Source: Pararhodospirillum photometricum DSM 122
Lineage (GTDB): Bacteria; Pseudomonadota; Alphaproteobacteria; Rhodospirillales; Rhodospirillaceae
Length of the DNA stretch: 45,498 bases
Direction of reading: 5' to 3'
Assembly: GCF_000284415.1 (NCBI RefSeq)
Contig: NC_017059.1
Location: 3,052,160 to 3,097,657, forward strand
Of this stretch, positions 8,525 to 17,472 are shown one piece after another. The translations under genes were made by a program, and so were the position numbers. How positions within the stretch are numbered: the stretch's first letter is position 1; every line of letters begins with the position of its first letter. The notes below the pieces were generated by a model. The model was not told the origin of the DNA, ran no database searches, and saw only the letters and a list, made by a program, of their open reading frames with translations.

Positions 8525-10267
8525 TCACGCGGCGTTCGCCGCGCCCTTCTCCCAAGCGGCGATGGCCGCGACGATTTCGTGGGGCCGCAGGGGCACCGGG
8601 CCGGGCCGGGCCAGGGACCGGGCGTCGGCGGGCAGGGCGCCGTGGGCGCGCAGGTGGCCGAAGAACTGGCCGCTGTGGCTTTGTTCGACCACCAGCACCC
8701 GCTTGCCGGCCACGAGGGCGCTGAGGGCCTCGGTCTGCAAGGGGGCGAGCAAGCGCAGGCTGATCAGGCGGGTCGGGGTGCCGGCGGCGGTCAGGCGCTG
8801 GGCGGCGTCGCGCGCGGCCCCGGTCAGTGACCCCCAGGTGACGATGACGGTGTCCCCCTCGCCTTCGACCTCGGCCCAGGCGGAGCCGTAGTCATGAGTG
8901 GCGAGTTTGCGCTGGCGTTTGTCGAGCTGCTCTTGGTGGTGGGCCGCCTGGGTCGAAGGCGTGCCGCGCGGGCTGTGCTCCAGGCCATCGGCGGTATAGG
9001 CGCAGCCCGGCGTCCCCGGAATGGCCATGGGCGAGACGCCCGACGGCGTGAGGGCGTAGCGCTGATAGGCCAGCGCGTCGGGGGCGGCCGGGGCGGTAAG
9101 GCGTTGGGAGGTCAAGCCGGGATCGGTGGGGGCATCAATCACCGCCCGGGCCTGCCCCATGGCCTGATCGGTCAGCATGATGACCGGCACTTGCAACGCC
9201 TCGGCCAGTCCTACCGACCACTGGGCGGTGAACAGGCAGTCGGCGATCGAGGTAGCCGCCGTCACCACATGCGGGGCATCGCCGTGCAGGCCATAGAGAG
9301 CGATGTTGAGGTCGCTTTGTTCGGACTTGGTGGGAATGCCGGTCGAAGGGCCGCCGCGCATGACATTACAGACCACAATGGGCACCTCGGCGGCCACGCC
9401 AAGCCCTAGGGATTCGGTCATCAAGGCCAGTCCGGGGCCCGAGGTGGCGGTCATGGCGGGCACGCCGCCGAACGACGCGCCCAAGATCATGTTGATGGAG
9501 GCCAACTCGTCCTCGGCCTGCACCAAGGCGCCGCCGACCCGGGGCAGGTTGACGGCCAGCCATTCCAGAATTTCGGTGGCCGGGGTGATGGGGTAGGCGG
9601 CGACAAAGCGCACGCCGCCGCGCAGGCAGCCCAAGCCGGTGGCGTCGTTGCCGCTGATCGACCATTTGACGCGCCCAGCCGGGACATCGGCAAGGTCCAG
9701 GCGCGGCGCGCCCGTCACCGAGGCGGCGGCCTTGACGCCGACGGCCACGGCCGCGCGGGCGCTGGCCATCACCGCCTCGCCCTTGCGCGTGAGCAGGCCG
9801 GCCAGCACGCCTTCGATCCCGGCTGCCGACAGACCCAACAAGGTGCCCGCCAAGCCCAGGGCCACCATGTTGACCCGCCCTTGCGGCACGCTTTCGGCCA
9901 AGTCCTTGAGGGGAACCGACACCACGCGCGGATTGGCGCGGGCGATGACGGCGGGGACGGGACCCTGGGCGGGGTCGGCGATGATCAGGCTGTGCTCCCC
10001 AAGCGGGATCTCGGCCGAGAAACGCTCGATATTGCCCCAGTCCACGGCCACCAGCAGATCGCACACGTCATCGGGCCCTTCGATCGGGCGGTTGCCCAGG
10101 CGCAACAGGGCTGCCGATTCGCCGCCCCGGATCTGGGGCCCCAGCGAGCGGGTCATCAGGCCATAAAGACCGGCGCGGGCCGCCGCGTCCAGGAGAAGGC
10201 GCCCCGAGGTCATGACCCCGGCTCCCCCGGATCCCGTGAGCGCGATGGAAACGGACGACGCGGCCAT
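8525..10267 (-). CDS. korA: 2-oxoacid:ferredoxin oxidoreductase, alpha subunit (gamma-alpha fusion)
   Basis: 580 residues from ATG 10267, chosen because AGAAGGACC lies 6 bases upstream and ALTGSGGAGVMTSG then falls at the family N-terminus; the frame is open 11 codons further. Residues about 8-185 are the gamma (CoA-handling) domain (SLGPQIRGGE), about 210-430 the pyrimidine-binding domain (FVAAYPITPATEI) and the remainder the transketolase C-terminal-like domain (GDTVIVTWGSL). This layout is that of KorA proteins such as those of reductive-TCA and phototrophic bacteria. With korB it forms the enzyme; the ferredoxin gene diverging 424 bases away is the obvious electron partner. Confidence 0.92.
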   Translation of the reverse strand: MAASSVSIALTGSGGAGVMTSGRLLLDAAARAGLYGLMTRSLGPQIRGGESAALLRLGNRPIEGPDDVCDLLVAVDWGNIERFSAEIPLGEHSLIIADPAQGPVPAVIARANPRVVSVPLKDLAESVPQGRVNMVALGLAGTLLGLSAAGIEGVLAGLLTRKGEAVMASARAAVAVGVKAAASVTGAPRLDLADVPAGRVKWSISGNDATGLGCLRGGVRFVAAYPITPATEILEWLAVNLPRVGGALVQAEDELASINMILGASFGGVPAMTATSGPGLALMTESLGLGVAAEVPIVVCNVMRGGPSTGIPTKSEQSDLNIALYGLHGDAPHVVTAATSIADCLFTAQWSVGLAEALQVPVIMLTDQAMGQARAVIDAPTDPGLTSQRLTAPAAPDALAYQRYALTPSGVSPMAIPGTPGCAYTADGLEHSPRGTPSTQAAHHQEQLDKRQRKLATHDYGSAWAEVEGEGDTVIVTWGSLTGAARDAAQRLTAAGTPTRLISLRLLAPLQTEALSALVAGKRVLVVEQSHSGQFFGHLRAHGALPADARSLARPGPVPLRPHEIVAAIAAWEKGAANAA

Positions 10268-10883
<616 letters not shown>

Positions 10884-10897
10884 GGCCTTTAAAGACC

Positions 10898-10939
10898 GAG
10901 GGGTCTGGGGAGGCTGCGCCTCCCCAGCCTTCTTTTTTT
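10898..10939 (+). terminator. Rho-independent terminator after ferredoxin (hairpin family copy 4)
   Basis: CTGGGGAGGC at 10905-10914 pairs with GCCTCCCCAG at 10918-10927 and is followed by CCTTC and a run of seven T (10933-10939). It is the reverse-oriented form of the dispersed element and the clearest terminator among them for the plus strand. Confidence 0.85.
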
Positions 10940-11417
10940 AAGACGCCATCGAGCGCAGCATCCACGCCGTCTTTTCGTGGGTCAGCATGCGCTGGGTCAG
11001 CAGATCCGCCGTGGGCTGGTCGTTGGCCTTTTCCGCCAGCGGAAAGACCGAGCGTGCGGTGCGGGCCACCGCCTCCTGGTCGCGCGCCAGTTCGCGAATC
11101 ATTTCCTCGGCCGCCGGAACCCCCGCCGCTTCCTTGATCACGGTCAGCGACGCATACTGCGCGTAGCTGCCCGGCGCATATTCTCCCAGGGCACGAATGC
11201 GCTCGGCAATGGTATCGACCGCCAGGGCCAACTCGTTGTACTGCGTCTCGAACATCAGGTGCAGCGTGTTGAACATCGGGCCGGTGACGTTCCAGTGGAA
11301 ATTATGCGTCTTCAGGTACAAGGTGTACGTGTCAGCCAGCAGGCGGGACAAGCCCTCGGCAATCGCCTTGCGCTCGTCCTCGGGGATGCCGATGTTGATT
11401 CCGAGATCGCTGCTCAT
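10938..11417 (-). CDS. dps: Dps-family DNA-binding ferritin-like protein
   Basis: 159 residues. Dps dodecamers oxidise and store iron using hydrogen peroxide and protect DNA. The ferroxidase ligands at the dimer interface are visible: [11 protein letters not shown] (His about 37) and [15 protein letters not shown] (Asp/Glu about 68-72). Start ATG 11417 was chosen over an upstream in-frame codon because GGAGGAGAAAAATCG precedes it. It is divergent from an OxyR homologue, the usual peroxide-responsive regulator of dps. The last codons overlap the T-tract of the ferredoxin terminator. Confidence 0.93.
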   Translation of the reverse strand: MSSDLGINIGIPEDERKAIAEGLSRLLADTYTLYLKTHNFHWNVTGPMFNTLHLMFETQYNELALAVDTIAERIRALGEYAPGSYAQYASLTVIKEAAGVPAAEEMIRELARDQEAVARTARSVFPLAEKANDQPTADLLTQRMLTHEKTAWMLRSMAS

Positions 11418-11618
11418 CGATTTTTCTCCTCCAGAAGGTCCCGGGGATCCGCCCCCAAGGCCCCGGCACCCCCCCATTTCCTTGGGTCGTTTCCGGGGAC
11501 AGACCCAATTTAGGGCCGTCCCCGACCCATATCCAGCCGGCTTTTATGGTTTTAATATTCGTTTTTTCCGATGGAACGGACCGCCGCAGGTCCGGCGAGA
11601 CGGAGGCCAGGCGCGCTC
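11418..11618. promoter_or_regulatory. dps-oxyR divergent promoter region
   Basis: A 201-base spacer between divergent dps and oxyR. TTGGGTC at 11482-11488 and GACCCAA at 11502-11508 form a 7-bp inverted repeat. An AT-rich stretch at about 11542-11570 (TTTTATGGTTTTAATATTCG) is a likely promoter for oxyR or an OxyR contact region. OxyR sites are degenerate, so the operator is not pinned down. Confidence 0.5.
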
Positions 11619-12629
11619 ATGAAACCCCTGCCCACCCTGCGACAGCTTCGCTACCTCGTTGCGGTCAGCGAAACCCGCCATTTCGGACGTGCCGCCGACG
11701 CCTGTGCGGTCACCCAATCCACCCTGTCCGCCGGGGTCCAGGAGTTGGAGACCTTGCTCGGGGTGCGGCTGATCGAACGGCGCAGCCGCCGCCAAGTCGT
11801 CTTCACCCCCTTGGGCGAGGAGTTGGTGACGCGGGCACGCGGGCTGCTGGCCGACGCCGAAGCCCTGGTGGACGCGGCCCAGGCCGGCACGCGTCCCCTG
11901 ACCGGCGACTTGCATCTCGGGGTGATCCCGACCATTGGCCCCTACCTGCTGCCGCGCCTCGTGCCTTCGCTGCGCACGGCCTATCCGGGGCTTAAACTGT
12001 ATTTGCGTGAGGAAACCTCGGCCAGCTTGCTTGCTCGCTTGCATGCCGGGCGCCTTGATGTCGCCCTGATGGCCTTGCCCTATGCCATTGGCGACCTGCC
12101 GCGCCAAGAGTTGATCAGCGAACCCGTGGTGCTGGCCTTGCCCGAGGGCCATCCCCTGGCCGGGCTGCCCGAGATCCCCCTGGAGGCCCTGGCCGAGGAG
12201 ACCCTCTTGATGCTCGAAGACGGCCATTGCCTGCGCGAGCATGCCATGGAAGCCTGCCGCCTGACCCGCTCGCGCCAGAACGAAGCCTTCCAGGCCACGG
12301 GGCTCGCCACCTTGGCGCGCATGGTGGCGGGCGGGGTGGGCTTGACCCTGATCCCGGCCCTGGCCGTGCCCGAGGAGGCGCGGGGCGGCTCGGGCATCAC
12401 GGTGCGGCCGGTGGCCGGGGCCAGCAGTGCGCGCACCTTGGCGCTCCTGTGGCGCCCCGGGTCGCCGCGGGCACGGGATTACAGCTTACTGGCGGCGGCC
12501 ATCGAGCGCACCGCTCGCGCCGTTCTTGACGAGGCCGCCCGGCGGATTGACCAGTTGTGTGCCCAGGCCGGTCCCGGTGAGGCGGGGCTGGCGTTTGCGG
12601 GCTCTTTCTCTGGAAGGGACTTTCCATGA
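11619..12629 (+). CDS. oxyR: OxyR, LysR-type peroxide-sensing regulator
   Basis: 336 residues from ATG 11619 (CGGAGGC upstream; the frame is open 16 codons further but those residues are not LysR-like). Residues 1-62 are the winged helix-turn-helix (PTLRQLRYLVAVSETRHFGRAA), the rest the periplasmic-binding-protein-like sensor. Cys204 and Cys213 sit in GHCLREHAMEACRL with the same nine-residue separation as the disulfide-forming Cys199/Cys208 of E. coli OxyR, so peroxide sensing is well supported. Divergent dps is its likely target. The C-terminal tail (after about 305) is longer than in E. coli. Its stop overlaps the start of the next gene. Confidence 0.93.
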   Translation: MKPLPTLRQLRYLVAVSETRHFGRAADACAVTQSTLSAGVQELETLLGVRLIERRSRRQVVFTPLGEELVTRARGLLADAEALVDAAQAGTRPLTGDLHLGVIPTIGPYLLPRLVPSLRTAYPGLKLYLREETSASLLARLHAGRLDVALMALPYAIGDLPRQELISEPVVLALPEGHPLAGLPEIPLEALAEETLLMLEDGHCLREHAMEACRLTRSRQNEAFQATGLATLARMVAGGVGLTLIPALAVPEEARGGSGITVRPVAGASSARTLALLWRPGSPRARDYSLLAAAIERTARAVLDEAARRIDQLCAQAGPGEAGLAFAGSFSGRDFP

Positions 12630-13231
12630 TCGACCTGTACACGTCTCCCACCCCCAACGGCCGCAAGGTGTCGATTTTGCTGGAGGAACTGGGCCTGCCC
12701 TATACGGTCCATGCCGTGGATCTGGCCAAAGGCGAGCAACGCGCCGAGGCGTTCTTGGCCCTTAACACCAACGGCAAGATCCCGGTGATTGTCGATGGCC
12801 CGGTGGTGCTGGCGGAATCGGGCGCCATCTTGGTCTATCTGGCCGAAAAGACCGGCTCGCCCCTGCTGCCTACCGATCCCGTGGGCCGGGCGGCGGTGTG
12901 GCAAAGCCTGATGTTCCAGATGAGCGGCCTTGGCCCGACCTGGGGCCAAGTCTATTACTTCTCGATGCGCGCCCCCGAGCCCAACCCGGCCGCCCTGGAG
13001 CGCTTCTTGACCGAGGCCAACCGCCAGACCGATGTGCTGGAGGCGCACCTGAGCCGCACGCCCTGGGTGGCCGGGGAGCACTACACCATCGCCGACATCG
13101 CGTTTTATCCGTGGATCGTTCTGGCCGACCGCCTGGGCATTCCCCTGGAAACGCGCCCTGCCTTGCGGCGCTGGCGCGACACCCTGACCGCCCGCCCGGC
13201 CGTGACCGCCGGCATGGCCGTCCCCGCCTAA
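12626..13231 (+). CDS. Glutathione S-transferase family protein (YfcG/Nu-like)
   Basis: 201 residues. N-terminal thioredoxin-like domain (about 1-80) with SPTPNGRKVSILLEELGLPY and NGKIPVI, then an all-helical C-terminal domain ending with the N-capping motif HYTIADIAFYPW. The TPNGxKV signature is that of YfcG/YghU-type (Nu class) GSTs, which have disulfide-bond reductase activity with glutathione. ATG 12626 overlaps the oxyR TGA (ATGA), so it is translationally coupled and probably part of the peroxide response. Confidence 0.88.
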   Translation: MIDLYTSPTPNGRKVSILLEELGLPYTVHAVDLAKGEQRAEAFLALNTNGKIPVIVDGPVVLAESGAILVYLAEKTGSPLLPTDPVGRAAVWQSLMFQMSGLGPTWGQVYYFSMRAPEPNPAALERFLTEANRQTDVLEAHLSRTPWVAGEHYTIADIAFYPWIVLADRLGIPLETRPALRRWRDTLTARPAVTAGMAVPA

Positions 13232-13235
13232 CTCC

Positions 13236-13275
13236 CGAGGGGTCGTGGGGACGGCCCCGCCTCCCCAGCCTTTCC
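13236..13275. repeat. Dispersed hairpin element, copy 5 (degenerate)
   Basis: GAGGGGTCGTGGGGACGGCCCCGCCTCCCCAGCCTTTCC-like arrangement between converging genes. The stem is weaker than in the other copies because the left arm reads GTGGGGACGG. Confidence 0.55.
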
Positions 13276-13284
13276 TTATCGTTG

Positions 13285-14727
13285 TTACCCCCGCGCCAAA
13301 ACCGCCACATAAACGCTCAACGCTAAAGTGGCGAGCAGCGTAAAACTCAAATTATCGCGCAAACCAAAGCGCAGCGGGCTGGTCGGGCGGGCCCGGGAGG
13401 TGGCGACCCGGGTCGAGGTGAGAACCGCCGCCGTAAATGGTGATGAGGCCGCAACCAAAGCCCAGGAGCCACTGAAGGCCGCCACCATGGCCGTCGCCGG
13501 CACTCCCAGCACGGCCGGGGCCGGCAAGGTGGCGGCGAGTAAGGATACCGAGAGCACCGGGCTCATCCCCACCTGTCCCCCCAGCACACACAGCCAGGGG
13601 ACCACCGCCAGCACCACCCAGGCCGGCCAGCCCAGGGCCGCCAGTAAGGACGGCACGGCGTCGGGCGGCAAGACGGCCGCAATCACCATGCCGATGAAGG
13701 CCGAGGCGGCCACCACCATCAATTCGGTATGATAGGTGGGGAAGGTCTCGAGCACGTGACGCCCCAAACGCTCGCCGGTGGCGGCCAGGGCCCCGGGCCA
13801 CGATCGGCAGACCCGGCTTTGGGCCAGCATCCACAATGCGGCGGCGACCGGCGAGACGATCATCACCGCCACCACCAACCGCAGATCCAAGGCCTCCTCG
13901 AGAAAAACCCCAGCCCCGAAAATGGCGGCGACCAGCCCCAGCACGGGCAGGAGCAAGGCCCACGAGCCGCCTTCATCGGGGTCGGGGGCGAGGCCGGTGG
14001 TGCGGCGCACGGGAGAAAAGCGGTCGAGCAGCCAGCCCAGGCCGACAAAGAGGCCAGCGGTTCCCGCCAGCCAGGGCGCCGACTCCCGCCACTGGGCGCC
14101 GTGGACGGTGGAGAAGATCACGGCCATGCTTACCGTGAGCGGCGACCACGTGAGGGTGGCGATAAAACCCCGGTGCACGGCCTGCGCCATGCGATGGCGG
14201 CGGATGGCATCGCGGCGGATGCGGGCGGGATCCTCGTCGGGCCGGTCGGCGGCTCGGGTGCCCTCCACGGTCAAGGTCCCCAACAAGGGGATGGCGCCGA
14301 AGTTTAAGATGAGGCCAAACAGGTGGCCCCCCAAGGTTAGGGCGCCGTAGCGCTGCCCCGGCGGCCGGCGCGCCAAAAACCGCCCGCACCGCCGCACGCC
14401 CTCGGAGGCGGCCGCGGCGTCGCGCAAAAAGCCAAAGCAGGCAAACAAGGCCGCAATGGCTCCGGCCCGGCCCAAGGCGTCGCGCAGGGCCTCGGGACCC
14501 AGCCAGCCCTGCACCAAGGCCGGCCCCGCCAAGGCGACGGCCACCAAGATCAAGCCCTGGGCCGAGAGGCTCATGCGCCGGAACAAGACGGCGCCATAGA
14601 GCAGCAGCAAGGCCCCCGAGGCCCATTGCAGCGTGACCGGGGCCCCCATTTCCATGGCTAGGGACAGCCCCACCACCCCCGCCAGAGCCACGCCGGCAAG
14701 AGCCTCGATGCGACCGAAAGACGCCAT
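13285..14727 (-). CDS. Multi-pass inner-membrane protein, unknown transporter
   Basis: 480 residues from ATG 14727, the codon after an in-frame TTG. At least 10-12 hydrophobic segments are visible, with a cytoplasmic-type basic loop near residues 165-190 (PARIRRDAIRRHRMAQAVHRG). Two similar halves carrying polar-glycine motifs inside membrane segments (LILNFGAIPLLG; LGGQVGMSPVLSVSLLA) recall ion-transporter-superfamily permeases (ArsB/NhaD/CitM), but no specific family is recognised. It lies between the converging GST gene and the YfeH-like gene on the same strand. Substrate unknown. Confidence 0.75.
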   Translation of the reverse strand: MASFGRIEALAGVALAGVVGLSLAMEMGAPVTLQWASGALLLLYGAVLFRRMSLSAQGLILVAVALAGPALVQGWLGPEALRDALGRAGAIAALFACFGFLRDAAAASEGVRRCGRFLARRPPGQRYGALTLGGHLFGLILNFGAIPLLGTLTVEGTRAADRPDEDPARIRRDAIRRHRMAQAVHRGFIATLTWSPLTVSMAVIFSTVHGAQWRESAPWLAGTAGLFVGLGWLLDRFSPVRRTTGLAPDPDEGGSWALLLPVLGLVAAIFGAGVFLEEALDLRLVVAVMIVSPVAAALWMLAQSRVCRSWPGALAATGERLGRHVLETFPTYHTELMVVAASAFIGMVIAAVLPPDAVPSLLAALGWPAWVVLAVVPWLCVLGGQVGMSPVLSVSLLAATLPAPAVLGVPATAMVAAFSGSWALVAASSPFTAAVLTSTRVATSRARPTSPLRFGLRDNLSFTLLATLALSVYVAVLARG

Positions 14728-14768
14728 CAACCACCGACCTTTTGCAGAAGGACAAAACGGAAGAAACG

Positions 14769-14806
14769 AGGGGTCCGGGGAGGCCGTGCCTCCCTGGCCT
14801 TGCTTT
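14769..14806. repeat. Dispersed hairpin element, copy 6
   Basis: GAGGGGTCCGGGGAGGC then GCCTCCCTGGCC, followed by TTGCTTTTTG. One arm mismatch relative to the consensus. It lies between the two transporter genes. Confidence 0.65.
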
Positions 14807-14832
14807 TTGCGCCCCCCTGTCCGCAGCTCTCT

Positions 14833-15802
14833 CTAGTCTCGCGGATCCCGGCTCCAACGCTGGGCCAGTATGGCACAGACCATCAACTGGATCTGGTGAA
14901 ACAGCATCAAGGGCAAGACAATCAGCGGCACGGCCTGGCCGGCGAACAGGACCCCCGCCATGGGGAGGCCGGTGGCCATGCTCTTTTTGGACCCACAAAA
15001 GAACAGCGTCAGACGATCGGCCCGATCAAAGCCGGCCCAACGGCCGAGCCCCAGGCTGACGGCCATCACGATGCCCAGCAGCGCCAAGTCCAGGCCCGCC
15101 ATGATCCCAAAATCCCCCCACGACATCCGCGCCCAAACCCCTTGGGTCATGCCCTCGCTAAAGGCGGCATAAACCACCAACAAAATCGCACCACGATCAA
15201 CCAAGGTGGTCAGGCGACGGTGACGCCCAACCCAGCCGGCCAGCCAAGGGCGAGCGAGTTGCCCTAAGCCGAAGGGCAGCAGGACTTGAAGGGCAATGGC
15301 TTCAAGCGCCCCCAGCGAGATCCCGCCGCCGGCACCGCCCAGCAGTACGCCCGTCAACACCGGGGTCGCGACCACGCCCAGAAGGTTCGACACCGTGGCG
15401 GCGGTGAGGGCGGCCGGGACATTGCCGCCGGCCATGCTGGTGAAGGCGATGGACGATTGGACCGTCGAGGGGAGCACACACAGGTAGAGAAATCCGATCA
15501 CCAGGGGTGGCGCGAGACCAAAACCCAGGGCGGCGATCCCCAGGCCGAGCAGGGGAAACACGCCATACGTGCATAGTATGACCAAAAGCTGAAGCCGCCA
15601 GTGGGCCATGCCGCGCCCCACCTCACGCGGTGCCAAGCGCGCGCCATATAAAAAAAAACAGCAAAAAAATCGCCCCCCCCACCGCCGCCGTCATCCCTTG
15701 CGCCCACGCCCCTGAGGCGGGCAGCACGCTGGCCACGCCAACGGTGAGCAGCAGAGAGATCACATACGGATCAAGGGGAAGAACGCGCGCCAACCAGGCC
15801 AT
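14833..15802 (-). pseudogene. yfeH: YfeH-type bile acid:sodium symporter family protein, frameshifted at a T9 tract
   Basis: The product would be about 322 residues, a 10-segment BASS-fold transporter like E. coli YfeH. The N-terminal part (ATG 15802, MAWLARVLPLDPY...) is in one frame and the rest (GHWRLHL-like MAHWRLQLLV ... CGSKKSMATGLPMAG ... LPLMLFHQIQLMVCAIL) in another. The break is at a minus-strand run of nine T (plus-strand A 15650-15658). Eight T would restore LLFFLYGARLAPREVGRGMAHW, matching the family without a gap. So this is a single-base insertion, a sequencing error, a phase-variable tract or a site of slippage. Ligand in this branch unknown. Confidence 0.85.
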
Positions 15803-15892
15803 GTCAAAGCTCCCATGCGGACCATGCCGGGGGTGTCTACGCCCCGCCCCGGCGGGGGGCAAGGCTTTGCGCCCGAGGAGACGGCCCAATCT

Positions 15893-15938
15893 GTCTACAA
15901 ATTCCGTTTGACAGGTAAAGTCTATTTGATATGTAGAC
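15893..15938 (+). promoter_or_regulatory. Promoter with overlapping inverted-repeat operator for the ABC-GTPase-NifS-FeS unit
   Basis: TTGACA at 15908-15913 and TATGTA at 15930-15935, 16 bases apart, resemble a housekeeping promoter. GTCTA at 15920-15924 and TAGAC at 15934-15938 form an inverted repeat across the -10 region, and another GTCTACA at 15893-15899 is the inverse of TGTAGAC at 15932-15938. The arrangement suggests repression by a dimeric regulator binding two operators. The regulator is not encoded next door. Confidence 0.6.
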
Positions 15939-15984
15939 TGTTAACGCGGGATCCCCAGGCCCCCTGTCCCCGGAGGAAGACCCC

Positions 15985-16770
15985 ATGGTTTCACAAATCT
16001 CCATTCTGGCCGGCCACGGCCGGGACGGCCAGCCCGACGCGCGGCCCCGGCTTGATCTGGCCATGGGCGAGATCATCAGCGTGGTCGGGCGCACTGGCTC
16101 GGGTAAAACCACCTTGATCAACGACATCGAGCTTTTTGCCGATGGCGATACCCCCACCGGGCGGCGTCTCTTGTTCGACGGTCGGCCCGTGAGTGTGGAG
16201 GACCGGGACGACCCGGCCCGCAACCCCATTGCCCTCATCACGCAGCACACGACGTTTCTGTCCGACCTGCCGGTGGATGAGTTCCTAACGACCCACGCCC
16301 GAATCCGGGCCCGCTCCTTGGCGGCGGCGGCCGATGTGGTGGCCGAAACGCTGGAGTTTGCCAACCAACTGACCGGGGAGCCCATCCTCCCTTCGGTGCG
16401 CATGACCGAGCTGTCGGGCGGGCAAACCCGGGCGCTGCTGATTGCCGACGCCACGGTCATTTGTGACACGCCCATCGTGCTGCTCGATGAAGTGGAAAAC
16501 GCCGGCATCAACCGCACCCGGGCTCTTGAGCTGCTGCGCCGTCGCCGGCGGATTTTCATTTTTGTGACCCACGACCCCCGGGTGGCGTTGCTTTCGGATC
16601 GGCGCTTGATCATGCGCGAGGGGCGGATTGCCGAGGTGCTCGAGACCGACGCCGAGGAACGCCGCCTGGCTCCCGCCGTCAGCCGGCTGGACGACATGCT
16701 CTCGCACCTGCGCGAGCGCCTGCGCGACGGACAGCGCGTGACCCTGGCCGATCTGGAGGCTTTCTCATGA
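15985..16770 (+). CDS. Soluble ABC-type ATPase of a putative metallocofactor unit
   Basis: 261 residues with every ABC nucleotide-binding motif: Walker A GRTGSGKT (35-42), Q-loop Gln87, signature LSGGQ (143-147), Walker B PIVLLDEVE with Asp168/Glu169, and H-loop His196 (FVTHDPR). No permease gene is nearby and the protein has no membrane segment, so like SufC or methanogen component A2 it probably acts in the cytosol. An insert after Walker A (GDTPTGRRLLFDGRPVS) is typical of transport-type ATPases. It is first in a tightly packed unit with a GTPase, a NifS and an Fe-S protein; its TGA overlaps the next ATG. Exact family not recognised. Confidence 0.82.
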   Translation: MVSQISILAGHGRDGQPDARPRLDLAMGEIISVVGRTGSGKTTLINDIELFADGDTPTGRRLLFDGRPVSVEDRDDPARNPIALITQHTTFLSDLPVDEFLTTHARIRARSLAAAADVVAETLEFANQLTGEPILPSVRMTELSGGQTRALLIADATVICDTPIVLLDEVENAGINRTRALELLRRRRRIFIFVTHDPRVALLSDRRLIMREGRIAEVLETDAEERRLAPAVSRLDDMLSHLRERLRDGQRVTLADLEAFS

Positions 16771-17468
16771 GACTGGGGATTGTGGCCGGCCCGGCGACCA
16801 CGGGCAAAACCTCGGTGATCCGTCACATCTTGGCTCGGTTGGCCCGGGCGGGTCACAAGGCCGCCTTCTTGAAAATCGACGTGCAGTATGCCGAGGAGGA
16901 CGAGCAACTCGCCGCCGAGTTCGGGATTCCGACCCGCAAGATATACTCGGGTGAGTTGTGTCCCGACCACTGTAACGTCATGGTGCTGGGCGATGCCCTG
17001 GCGTGGGCCGGCAAGGCCGGTGCCGACCTCTTGCTGGTCGAAACGGCCGGGCTGTGCCTGCGCTGTTCGCCTTATGTCGATGGAGGCTTGGGGGTGGTCG
17101 TCTTGGAGGCGACGTCGGGCATGAATCTGCCGCTTAAGGTCGGCCCCATGCTGTCGCTGGCCGACGTGGCCGTGGTGACCAAAATCGACCGAGTGTCCCA
17201 GGCGGAGCGCGAGGTGTTTCGCGCGCGAATCCAAGACGCCGCGCCCAACGTTGCGGTGCGCGAGGTCAACGCCCTGCACGGCATCGGCATCGATCCCCTG
17301 GTCCGCCGGCTGCTCGCGTGGCCCGAGGTGTCCGACAAAATGCTGCTGCGCGGCAACCCGCCGGTCGGGACGTGTACCATCTGTGTGGGCAAAAAGGAGA
17401 TCGGGTGGCAAGCCCACTTCGGGGTCGTGCGGTCCTTGGAAAACCAGACGTTCTATCGCGGGGAGTAG
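16767..17468 (+). CDS. G3E/HypB-like P-loop GTPase, cysteine-rich
   Basis: 233 residues. Walker A is GPATTGKT (8-15), the switch motif LLVETAG (89-95) and the guanine-recognition motif TKID (138-141), the layout of G3E GTPases such as HypB, UreG and CobW that load metals into enzymes. Three cysteine pairs are present: Cys65/Cys69 (CPDHC), Cys97/Cys100 (CLRC) and Cys203/Cys206 (CTIC), enough for metal binding at the dimer interface. It differs from HypB in lacking the histidine-rich N-terminus. ATG 16767 overlaps the preceding stop by four bases. Role inferred: GTP-dependent metal insertase or chaperone for a cofactor that uses sulfur from the next gene. Confidence 0.82.
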   Translation: MRLGIVAGPATTGKTSVIRHILARLARAGHKAAFLKIDVQYAEEDEQLAAEFGIPTRKIYSGELCPDHCNVMVLGDALAWAGKAGADLLLVETAGLCLRCSPYVDGGLGVVVLEATSGMNLPLKVGPMLSLADVAVVTKIDRVSQAEREVFRARIQDAAPNVAVREVNALHGIGIDPLVRRLLAWPEVSDKMLLRGNPPVGTCTICVGKKEIGWQAHFGVVRSLENQTFYRGE

Positions 17469-17472
17469 CCCC

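Noticed and set aside
17251..17472. Longer NifS start upstream
   Set aside because: The extra 74 codons lie within the GTPase gene in another frame and are arginine/cysteine-rich; MIYLDNAATTP is the family start.
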